Positions 9,393 through 16,474 of a stretch of DNA of 64,000 nucleotides are shown piece after piece. Made by a program: the position numbers and the translations under genes. The DNA is taken from assembly GCA_035495555.1 (NCBI GenBank), contig DATJFQ010000098.1:1-64000 (forward strand), given 5' to 3'. The notes beneath the pieces are model-generated. The model was not told where the DNA came from. It saw only the letters and a program-made list of their open reading frames with translations, and did no database searches. Source of the DNA: DATJFQ01 sp035495555 (GTDB taxonomy: Bacteria > Acidobacteriota > Vicinamibacteria > Vicinamibacterales > 2-12-FULL-66-21). Each line of letters starts with the position of its first letter. The first letter of the stretch is position 1.

Positions 9393-11542
9393 ACCTTCAT
9401 CTGCACGGGCAACGCGGTCTCGACAGGCCCAAGCGACCGCACGGCGCTGCCGATCGCGGGCGCCAGACACACCAGCGACGCTTCCCCCGCCCCGGCCGAG
9501 GGGAGATCGCGGCGATCGATCAGGATGGTCTCGATGGGCGGCACGTCCTGAAACCGCGGCAGGCGGTATTGGTTCATCGTGCCGTTGAGCACGTGTCCGT
9601 CGGCGAACTCGACCGCTTCGAACAGCGCGGGACCGAGCGCCTGCGCGATCGAGCCCTCGACCTGATTCTTCAAACCGTCGGGGTTGACGATCGCGCCGAC
9701 CTCGAAGGCGGTCACGATTCGGCGAACGGTGAAGCCTTTCGGCGCGCGCTCGACCTCAGCCGCGGTCGCGAGATACCCGCCCTTCTCCGTTCCGCATGCG
9801 ATCCCCAGCGCGCGCGACCCGCGCGACGACCAGCCGATGCGATCCGCCACGGCCTCGAGTGCCGCTTTGATCCGCGCGTCTGACAAGTGCTGGAGCCGGA
9901 ACTGCACCGCGTCCGCCCCGATCCCGCGCGCCATCGTGTCCATGTGCATTTCGCGCACATAGTGATTGGCCGTCGCCGCCAGCGCGCGGTACGAACCCTG
10001 GCGCAGCGGGGACTTCACGGGGTGGAAGCGCTCCGTCTTCGCGGCAATGTCGTAGGGCGAACGAAGACCGGCGTTGCCGGAATTCCAGTTGTCGAACTCC
10101 CACAACCGAATCCTGCCTGACGGATCGACCGCGCTGCGCACATCAATGACGCCCGCAGGCCGGAAGTACGCCCACTGAAATTCTTCTTCGCGCGTCCAGA
10201 TCAATTTGACCGGGCGCTTCGCAGCCTGCGCGAGCCGCGCGGCTTCGACCGCCGCCTCGCCAGTGTGTTTTCCGCCATACGCGGAGCCGGTGTCCGGCAC
10301 GATCACCCGCACGCGGCTTTCCGGAATGTGGAACGCTTCGGCAAGTTCGGTTCGAACCGCAAACGGCCGCTGCGTGCCGGTCCACACCGTGACCCGCCCA
10401 TCGCGCCATTCGGCGACGGCCGCTCGCGGCTCGAGCGGCACGTGGGCGATGTAGGGAACGCGATAGCTCGCCTTGAACTCCCGCGCGCCGGACGGCAGCG
10501 CAGCCGAGCCAGCCGCGACGGGCTCCGGCCGTTCGGGGTTGGCCTTCAGGTAGTCATAAACGGTGTCAGACGAGGGCTGCCCCTTCGGAACGTCCCACGT
10601 CGGCGCAATCGCATTGGCGGCGCGAACCGCCACGCGTTCGCTGGGCGCGACCACCCCGATGAAGTCGCCGTCGCGGACGACGGTCACACCGTTCATCGCG
10701 CGCGCCTTCGAGTCGTCGACGTCGACGAGCCGCGCGTTGTAGCCTTCGGGGCGCACCACGCGGCCGATCTGCATGTCAGGGCGGACGATGTCGGGCGTAT
10801 AACGATGACGGCCGGTGACGAACGCCGCGCCGTCCACTTTCTTCACCGGCGTGCCGCGCACCGTCCAGTCGCGCGGATTCTCGACCGGAGCATCGGCCGC
10901 GACCGTGCCCGAGAGCGCCTGTCCTTTGACGAGATCCCCATAGGCCGCCGTGCGGCCGTCGGGATGATGCACGACGCCGTCCTCGACGCGCAGCGAGGCC
11001 GCGTCCGCACGCCAGCGCGCAGCCGCTCGCGCCACCAGCATCTGACGCGCCGTCGCAGCGGCCTTCGACAACTGCGGCGCCATGGTGGGTGTGGTCCGCG
11101 ATCCAAAGGTGCCCATGTCGAAGGGCGTCAGGTCCGTGTCTCCCATTACGAGCGTCACCGAGGAGGCAGGCACGTGCAGTTCGTCGGCCACGGCCTGGGT
11201 CAGCGACGTGCGGATGTTCTGCCCGATTTCGACTTTGCCCGTGCACACGCGCGCGCGGCCGGATTCGTCGATGTGCAGCCACGCGGCGAGATCGCCTGGC
11301 ACAGACGGCTGGCCGCGGAGCGCTCGACCCGACTCCTGCGCAACGGCCTCACCCGCCGCAACGACGATCGCGAGCCCCGCGCCGAAGATCCGGATGAAGT
11401 TGCGACGATCCAGATCGAACAGATACCGGCGCGGTTCGAGGAACTCGTAGCGTTCCGGCTCCGGCGCATCAGTGCTGCTCGCCTCGACCGTCAACTCCGC
11501 CTCGTCCGGGGTCGCGCAAACGGGAATCCGTTCATCCGACAT
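9389..11542 (-). CDS. molybdopterin-binding subunit of an isoquinoline 1-oxidoreductase-type hydroxylase (IorB-like)
   Basis: 717 residues. I chose the ATG at 11542 (MSDERIPV), which overlaps the upstream stop by 11 bases. After about 45 polar residues comes a Tat-like signal (DRRNFIRIFGAG, then a hydrophobic stretch ending AVAQ), so the enzyme is probably periplasmic. The rest is the aldehyde/isoquinoline oxidoreductase large-subunit fold with molybdopterin-cytosine-dinucleotide motifs. Near the C-terminus the segment GAGEASLVCLAPAIGSAVRS carries the expected catalytic glutamate (Glu687). It forms a two-subunit enzyme with the Fe-S gene just upstream; no FAD subunit or cytochrome gene is adjacent. 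The substrate (N-heterocycle or aldehyde) cannot be deduced. Confidence 0.9.
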   Translation of the reverse strand: MSDERIPVCATPDEAELTVEASSTDAPEPERYEFLEPRRYLFDLDRRNFIRIFGAGLAIVVAAGEAVAQESGRALRGQPSVPGDLAAWLHIDESGRARVCTGKVEIGQNIRTSLTQAVADELHVPASSVTLVMGDTDLTPFDMGTFGSRTTPTMAPQLSKAAATARQMLVARAAARWRADAASLRVEDGVVHHPDGRTAAYGDLVKGQALSGTVAADAPVENPRDWTVRGTPVKKVDGAAFVTGRHRYTPDIVRPDMQIGRVVRPEGYNARLVDVDDSKARAMNGVTVVRDGDFIGVVAPSERVAVRAANAIAPTWDVPKGQPSSDTVYDYLKANPERPEPVAAGSAALPSGAREFKASYRVPYIAHVPLEPRAAVAEWRDGRVTVWTGTQRPFAVRTELAEAFHIPESRVRVIVPDTGSAYGGKHTGEAAVEAARLAQAAKRPVKLIWTREEEFQWAYFRPAGVIDVRSAVDPSGRIRLWEFDNWNSGNAGLRSPYDIAAKTERFHPVKSPLRQGSYRALAATANHYVREMHMDTMARGIGADAVQFRLQHLSDARIKAALEAVADRIGWSSRGSRALGIACGTEKGGYLATAAEVERAPKGFTVRRIVTAFEVGAIVNPDGLKNQVEGSIAQALGPALFEAVEFADGHVLNGTMNQYRLPRFQDVPPIETILIDRRDLPSAGAGEASLVCLAPAIGSAVRSLGPVETALPVQMKV

Positions 11543-12029
11543 GACGCACCCCCGTCGACGTGCCGCCGCGCAGACGTTCCGCGGCAAGCCGCACCGCTTT
11601 GACAATCCGCGGGTAGGTGCCACACCGGCAGATGTTGCCGTTCATCAGTCTGGCGACGTCGCCGTCGCTCGGGTCCGGGTTCGTCTTGAGCAGGCCGACG
11701 GCCGACATGATCATGCCGGACGTGCAATAGCCGCACTGGAAGGCTTCGGTTTCGAGAAAGGCCTGTTGCACCGGATGGAGTTCGGGACCGGAGGAGAGCG
11801 CTTCAATCGTGGTGACCGTCCGATTGCCCACCGCAACCATGCGGGTCACGCAGGAACGGACGGCGGCGCCGTCGAGCAGGACCGTGCATGCGCCGCACTG
11901 GCCTTCGCCGCATCCGAAGTGGCTCCCCGTCAGACCCAGATCGTCTCGAAGGACGAAGAGCAGGCTGTCGCCCGGCTCGGCGTCAATCTCGTGCTCACGA
12001 CCGTTCACGTGGAGCAGATATCGAGCCAT
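11532..12029 (-). CDS. (2Fe-2S)-binding subunit of the molybdenum hydroxylase (IorA-like)
   Basis: 165 residues from ATG 12029 (MARYLLHVNG); an upstream in-frame ATG at 12047 is less likely. The N-terminal plant-ferredoxin-type cluster uses Cys40, 45, 48 and 60 (GCGEGQCGACTVLLDG). The C-terminal helical domain binds the second cluster with Cys99, 102, 134 and 136 (FQCGYCTSGM and GNICRCGTYPRI). This is the standard small subunit that passes electrons from the molybdenum centre. It has no signal peptide, which fits co-export with the Tat-tagged large subunit. The overlap with that gene implies co-translation. Confidence 0.95.
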   Translation of the reverse strand: MARYLLHVNGREHEIDAEPGDSLLFVLRDDLGLTGSHFGCGEGQCGACTVLLDGAAVRSCVTRMVAVGNRTVTTIEALSSGPELHPVQQAFLETEAFQCGYCTSGMIMSAVGLLKTNPDPSDGDVARLMNGNICRCGTYPRIVKAVRLAAERLRGGTSTGVRHVG

Positions 12030-12070
12030 AGGGCATTCTAGTATCATCCGCACCACGTGAGGAGAGATGA

Positions 12071-12223
12071 GACGGATACCCTTTGCCAAAGGGCTGGTCG
12101 CCGGCCGTCAAATCACTGGCGCGCAAGTACTGGCCGGGCGAGGACGCGGTCGGCCGTCACATCCGCGTGAAGATGGCCCCTGACCGTGGTCGGGATCCGA
12201 ACACCGCCCTCCGCGTGCAATAG
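12071..12223 (+). pseudogene. decayed fragment of an ADOP/MacB-type permease
   Basis: A plus-strand frame reads GWSPAVKSLARKYWPGEDAV followed by GRHIRVKMA. This closely resembles the periplasmic segment of ADOP permeases (typical form LARRYWPGEDPIGRRIR). Immediately after, the expected continuation LTVVGI is found one frame over, so a frameshift is present. A TAG at 12221 ends the first frame. Only about 50 residues of an 800-residue protein remain, with no start. The remnant fills the gap between the Fe-S subunit gene and uridine kinase. Confidence 0.7.
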
Positions 12224-12226
12224 AAT
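12221..12226 (+). promoter_or_regulatory. candidate -10 box of a leaderless udk promoter
   Basis: TAGAAT lies six bases upstream of the udk ATG (12233), the distance that would put the transcript start at or beside the start codon. No convincing -35 box and no Shine-Dalgarno sequence are seen. Two other genes in this window (53535 and 57700) have the same -10/6-nt/ATG layout. Confidence 0.4.
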
Positions 12227-12232
12227 CGCTCG

Positions 12233-12853
12233 ATGGTTCCCATGGTCATCGGGGTCGCCGGCGGGTCCGGGTCCGGTAAAACCACCGTCGTCACGCGGAT
12301 CACGGAAGCGCTCGCGGGCGAGCACGTCAGCGTGCTCGAGCACGATCGGTACTATCGCGATCGGAACGACCTGCGGCTCGAGGAGCGCGCCGCGCTCAAT
12401 TACGACCACCCCGATTCTCTCGAAACGGACTTGATGGTGAGCCATGTGGAGGCGCTGCGGCACGGACAGACGATTGAGGCGCCCGTCTACGATTTCGCCC
12501 GGCACACGCGAACGGCCGCAACGGATGCGATCGTCCCTGGGCGCGCGATCATCGTCGAGGGCATTCTGATCTACACGGACGCGGCGCTCAGGAACCTCAT
12601 GGACGTGAAGGTGTTCGTGGACACGGACGCCGACACGCGGTTCATCAGGCGCCTGCAGCGCGACATCAGCGCGCGGGGCCGGACGGTCCAGTCGGTCATC
12701 GAACAGTACCTCTCGACCGTCAAGCCCATGCACCTCGAGTTCGTGGAGCCCAGCAAGCGCTACGCGGACGTGATCATTCCGCAGGGGGGACACAATGCCG
12801 TGGCGATCGACATGCTCCTCACGCTGATTCGGGGGAGCATGCGGCAAAAGTAA
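12233..12853 (+). CDS. udk: uridine kinase
   Basis: 206 residues, close to the usual 205-215. Walker A is GGSGSGKTT (residues 10-18). The pattern HDRYYRDRNDL, then YDHPDSLETDLM, YDFARHTR, and VEGILIYTD is the uridine kinase/PRK-family core that binds ATP and the nucleoside. RDISARGR corresponds to the lid region. The enzyme phosphorylates uridine or cytidine to UMP or CMP in pyrimidine salvage and is cytosolic. A second ATG at 12242 could also be the start, as it keeps the whole P-loop. The gene stands alone, with a convergent neighbour downstream. Confidence 0.95.
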   Translation: MVPMVIGVAGGSGSGKTTVVTRITEALAGEHVSVLEHDRYYRDRNDLRLEERAALNYDHPDSLETDLMVSHVEALRHGQTIEAPVYDFARHTRTAATDAIVPGRAIIVEGILIYTDAALRNLMDVKVFVDTDADTRFIRRLQRDISARGRTVQSVIEQYLSTVKPMHLEFVEPSKRYADVIIPQGGHNAVAIDMLLTLIRGSMRQK

Positions 12854-12860
12854 AAGCAGA

Positions 12861-12928
12861 CAACGACTCGACTTCACAACTTCCAACTGCTCGAGGCGCA
12901 CCCGATTGACGGTCGTCCTGAGTCGTTG
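12861..12928. terminator. inverted repeat between convergent genes
   Basis: CAACGACTC (12861-12869) and GAGTCGTTG (12920-12928) are perfect 9-bp inverted arms around a 50-base loop. The site lies between udk and the convergent gene ending at 12959, so it may serve as a bidirectional terminator. No T-run is present. Confidence 0.4.
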
Positions 12929-12958
12929 GCAGGTGGGTCATTGCCTCGTTGATCTGAT

Positions 12959-13552
12959 TCACTTCCTGGCTTTCTGCACGTTATTGAGCAGCACCGGCTG
13001 GTTCTCGAAGTTCTCCAACTCGATGACGTTGTCCATTCCGCCCTGCGTGATTTTCGTCGCGATCGACGCTTTGCCGACGCCCTTGCCGTCGGGGCCGATC
13101 TGCAGCTGTACGAGCGTGAACGGATAATTCGTGCTGCGCGTGCTGTTGACGACTTCCCACATCGCCATGTGACGGTCGGTCAGCAGGATGATCTTCCGTC
13201 CGCCTTCCGGATTGGGGATTTGCCGCGCGAAGTGCAGATCATAGCGGAGTGACGACGGGGTCCGGATATAGCCGACGACCGGCAGCTTCTGAAGCTCGTC
13301 GAGCAGCGCGTCCTGGCCGCCGGACTTGAACGCCTTCATGAGGTCGTCGCGCTCCTTGTCGGTGGAATACCGCTGGACGTGAATATCCACCTGCGACGTC
13401 GCCGCGCCGCTCGCCTGGGTATTCATGTTCACCGCAAACGCGGTGAACGTCTCCGGCGCGTTGTTCGCCAGTTGCGCCGCACTCTGCTGTTGCGCGAACG
13501 CCGTGGTCATCGCGGCGCCGCAGGCCACGATGGTGAGAAGTGCCTTTCGCAT
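12959..13552 (-). CDS. hypothetical exported protein
   Basis: 197 residues from the ATG at 13552, preceded by AAAGGGG as ribosome binding site. A signal peptide (MRKALLTIVACGAAMTTAFA) is clear, with cleavage before QQQ. The mature part is a mixed alpha/beta domain of about 170 residues with the stretch QVDIHVQRYSTDKERDDLM and a C-terminal part (IGPDGKGVGKASIATKI). I recognise no named family. Lacking membrane helices and a lipobox, it is probably periplasmic. The gene is monocistronic, divergent from the membrane protein at 13634 and convergent with udk. Confidence 0.7.
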   Translation of the reverse strand: MRKALLTIVACGAAMTTAFAQQQSAAQLANNAPETFTAFAVNMNTQASGAATSQVDIHVQRYSTDKERDDLMKAFKSGGQDALLDELQKLPVVGYIRTPSSLRYDLHFARQIPNPEGGRKIILLTDRHMAMWEVVNSTRSTNYPFTLVQLQIGPDGKGVGKASIATKITQGGMDNVIELENFENQPVLLNNVQKARK

Positions 13553-13633
13553 ATCGCCAACCCCTTTCGCGAGCAGTGAGTGCAAGGCCCGCGCCGCGCG
13601 AACCCCGTCGGTGAGCGATAATTTGCGCGCCGC

Positions 13634-15247
13634 ATGACCTCTGCCACGCGCCGCGCCTCCGCGGCGGCCGTCTGCCTGCTCCTGGCCATTCTGCATACGT
13701 GGCCGCTGGCGCTCGCGCCGGGACGCCACTCGCGCAACGACAACGGCGACGCGCAGCTCAACGAGTGGATCATGGCCTGGATCGCGCACCAGCTTCCGCG
13801 CGACCCCGCTCACCTGTTCGATGCGAACATCTTTTATCCGGCGCACGATGCGCTCGCGTTTTCCGAACCGCTCATCGTCCCGGCCTTGATGGGCGCGCCG
13901 CTCGCGTGGGCCGGGGGCTCACCGGTGCTGGTGCACAACCTCGTCCTGATCGCAGGATTTGCGCTCACGGCGTTCGCCGGTGTCCTGCTGGTAGAGACGT
14001 GGACAGGGGATTTGCTCGCCGGCCTCCTGACCGGGTCCATGATCGCGTTCAACACCCACACGCTGACCCGTACGGCGCACGTCCAGGGTGTCCACCTTTA
14101 CGGACTTCCGTTAGCGCTTCTGGCGACAGATCAGATCATTCGGCTTCGCGGATCAGCGACCCCGCGCGGCTGGATCCTCGTGCTGGCGGCGAGCATGGTC
14201 GTGCTCGCGTACACCTCCGGCTATCTCATCGTCTTCGGGACGGTGATGGTCGGTATCGCCGTCCTGCTCCGCGCGCCGGAGTGGTGGACCGATGCGAGAA
14301 CCGTGCTGCTGCGCTTTGGTGTGGCGGCAGGAGCGGCGGTCGCACTCGTCTTCCCGCTCTCGATCCCGTATGCGCGCGTCGCGCGTGAGCAGCACATGGT
14401 GCGGACGCTCGACATCGTGAAGGACTATTCGGCGACGCTGAAAGGATATCTGGCGACGGCCGGCCGTGTGCACTTTGCCACCTGGAGCGGCCGGTTCTTT
14501 CGCGATCCGATCGACAGCTTCTTTCCCGGCTTCGTGATCCTGCTGCTCGCGATTGCCGGCGTTGCGATTGGCATCCGGCGCCCGGCGTGGCGCGGCCGCG
14601 TCGTCATGCTCGTGGCCATCGCTGCCGCCGGCGTGGTGCTGTCGCTCGGAACCGCCACGCCTGTTTACGGGTGGCTGTTCGCGGTCTTCCCTCCGCTGCA
14701 CGGACTTCGCGCGGCCGCCCGGTTTGGCGTGCTGTTCCTCATCGGCGTCGCTGTCCTCGGGGGGCTCGGGCTGGCGCTCTGGAAGCCTCGGACCTGGGTC
14801 GCGATCCTGCTGATCGCGCTCGCGAACGTGGAATCGCTCCGCGCGCCGTTCGAATATCGAAATTTCACCGGGATCCCCGGCGTGTATCGCCTGCTCGCGA
14901 GCGAACCGGGAAAAGTGATCCTGGTCGAGCAGCCGTTTTATCCGCGCGACGCCGTATTCGAAAACGCGCCGTACGTGCTGAATTCGACCGCACACTGGAA
15001 GCCGCTGATGAACGGGTACAGCGGCTACACGCCGGAGACGTATCAGCGATATGCGGAGACGTTCTGGTACTTCCCGGACGAGCGTGCGTTCACCGCGATG
15101 AAAGCCGCCGGTGTCACCCATGTCATCGTGCACCCGGAGCGCTTCGGCGAGCGGGATGCCCGGAAGGTCATCGACGCGATCAGCAGCCGACCGGACATGG
15201 AACTCGTCGCGGTATCGCAGGGAATCCGGCTGTACCGCTTGAGGTGA
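13634..15247 (+). CDS. polytopic membrane protein, GT-C glycosyltransferase-like
   Basis: 537 residues with roughly ten membrane helices in the first 420 residues and a soluble C-terminal domain of about 110 residues. The first loop carries RNDNGDAQLNEWIMAWI followed by DANIFYPAHDALAFSEPL. Acidic residues in a first periplasmic loop and a C-terminal periplasmic domain are the design of GT-C enzymes that use lipid-linked sugars, so that fold is my inference; no specific family motif is secure. A GATAAT hexamer (13617-13622) could be its -10 box. dUTPase starts three bases after its stop, so the two are likely co-transcribed. Confidence 0.7.
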   Translation: MTSATRRASAAAVCLLLAILHTWPLALAPGRHSRNDNGDAQLNEWIMAWIAHQLPRDPAHLFDANIFYPAHDALAFSEPLIVPALMGAPLAWAGGSPVLVHNLVLIAGFALTAFAGVLLVETWTGDLLAGLLTGSMIAFNTHTLTRTAHVQGVHLYGLPLALLATDQIIRLRGSATPRGWILVLAASMVVLAYTSGYLIVFGTVMVGIAVLLRAPEWWTDARTVLLRFGVAAGAAVALVFPLSIPYARVAREQHMVRTLDIVKDYSATLKGYLATAGRVHFATWSGRFFRDPIDSFFPGFVILLLAIAGVAIGIRRPAWRGRVVMLVAIAAAGVVLSLGTATPVYGWLFAVFPPLHGLRAAARFGVLFLIGVAVLGGLGLALWKPRTWVAILLIALANVESLRAPFEYRNFTGIPGVYRLLASEPGKVILVEQPFYPRDAVFENAPYVLNSTAHWKPLMNGYSGYTPETYQRYAETFWYFPDERAFTAMKAAGVTHVIVHPERFGERDARKVIDAISSRPDMELVAVSQGIRLYRLR

Positions 15248-15250
15248 TCG

Positions 15251-15694
15251 ATGGAAGTGACTGTTCGTATTCGCCGGCTGCACGATCACGTCCGGCTGCC
15301 GCAGTATCAGACGGCTGGCGCGGCCGGATTCGACCTCGCCGCGAGCGCAGACGTCACGATCGAGCCGCACTCGATCGCGCTCATCCCGACGGGGCTCGTC
15401 ATCGAAGTGCCGCCCGGGCAGTTCCTGGGCATCTTCGCCCGGAGCAGTACGCCGATCAAACGCGGCCTGATGGTTGCGAACGGCGTCGGCGTCATCGACT
15501 GCGATTACTGCGGCGACTCGGACGAGATCAAGGTGCAGGTGCTCAACTTCACCGACCAGCGTGTCGTCGTAAGGGGCGGGGACCGGATCGCGCAAGGTTT
15601 GCTGATTCCGGTCACCCGCGCCCACTGGGTCGAGACGTCCGGTCCGCTGCGGGACGGCTCCCGCGGCGGATTCGGCGCCACGGGCGAGCGATGA
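15251..15694 (+). CDS. dut: dUTP diphosphatase
   Basis: 147 residues, the normal trimeric dUTPase size. All five motifs are present: AGFDLAA (25-31), ARSS (63-66), GVIDCDYCGDSDE (80-92, with the uracil-site Asp and Tyr), GGDRIAQ (109-115) and the mobile C-terminal RGGFGATG (138-145). The enzyme hydrolyses dUTP to dUMP and pyrophosphate, keeping uracil out of DNA and feeding thymidylate synthesis. Its TGA overlaps the ATG of the next gene by four bases, coupling it to a DNPH1-like hydrolase. Confidence 0.96.
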   Translation: MEVTVRIRRLHDHVRLPQYQTAGAAGFDLAASADVTIEPHSIALIPTGLVIEVPPGQFLGIFARSSTPIKRGLMVANGVGVIDCDYCGDSDEIKVQVLNFTDQRVVVRGGDRIAQGLLIPVTRAHWVETSGPLRDGSRGGFGATGER

Positions 15695-16122
15695 ACATCT
15701 ATCTTGCGTGCACGGTGCGCGGCGATCGCGATGCCATTCACGCGCTGCGGCGGCTTGCGGACGACCTCGAAGCCGCCGGGCACGTCGTCCTCACGCGGCA
15801 CCTGCTCGAAGACGAGGTCGACGTCGCGGAAGCCAAACTCTCGGAGCGACAGGTCTACGAGCGGGACATCGAGTGGCTGAACGCCGCGGAGGTGCTGATC
15901 GCCGACGCGTCCGGTTCGAGCTTCGGCGTCGGCTTCGAGGTCGGCTGGGTACTGGCGAACTCCGGTCGAACGAGCCAGCGGGTCCTGCTGCTCTACCGTG
16001 CGGATCGCCGCGATCGCATTTCGCGGCTCATCGTCGGCAACGCGCACCCGAACTGCACGGTGCTTCCCTATTCAGACGCGACCGAGCTTGTGAAGCGTGT
16101 GCGAGGGGCGATAGGGGACGGA

Positions 16123-16128
<6 letters not shown>
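15691..16128 (+). CDS. DNPH1/Rcl-like 2'-deoxynucleoside 5'-monophosphate N-hydrolase
   Basis: 145 residues, the size of mammalian DNPH1 (Rcl). The N-terminus NIYLACTVRGDRD matches the nucleotide-binding strand-loop of the nucleoside deoxyribosyltransferase fold. YERDIEWLNAAEVLIAD followed by SFGVGFEVG aligns with the Rcl stretch around its key Asp and Glu; here these are Asp59 and Glu83, with the same 24-residue spacing as I recall for rat Rcl. Such enzymes cut the glycosidic bond of (modified) dNMPs. Coupling to dut (ATGA overlap) suggests nucleotide-pool sanitation. A plain nucleoside 2-deoxyribosyltransferase is the alternative. Its stop lies inside a heptamer repeat. Confidence 0.8.
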
Positions 16129-16171
<43 letters not shown>

Positions 16172-16397
16172 AGACAGGCGCCGCGGGAAGCGATGGGGGC
16201 GAGGACGGGGCGCCCCGGTTCGCGCGGAGGCGGCTCCTCGTCGACGCGTCTTTCTCGCCGCCGAGCACGAACTGGGTCCGCCTCCGCCGCGAAGCGGCTT
16301 CGGCGAGATCGCGCCGGAGCGCAGCTGGAGCCTCTGACTGCGCGAAGGCGGAGCTGGCCGAGCAGGGGCCCCATCGCCGGCGGTGCTGCCAGCCGAC
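16172..16397. other. non-coding core between two opposed heptamer arrays
   Basis: No gene is seen here. The core itself is partly self-complementary: GCGATGGGGGC near its left end faces GCCCCATCGC near its right end, and the centre holds several GC-rich short palindromes. With the flanking arrays it makes an imperfect hairpin of about 350 bases between two convergent genes. Confidence 0.5.
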
Positions 16398-16474
16398 GAA
16401 CGATGTCCGAAGTTCGATGAACGTTGATCGGCAATCGCCCATCGTCCATCGGTCATCGTCTATCTTCTATCGAT
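16398..16474 (-). repeat. 7-bp tandem array, right arm (CATCGTC units)
   Basis: Eleven degenerate heptamers in strict register, from GAACGAT through CATCGTC to TATCGAT. The last base is the first base of the RND permease stop codon (16474-16476). Read on the minus strand, the units resemble the CGATGNT units of the left arm, so the two arrays can pair. Confidence 0.8.
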
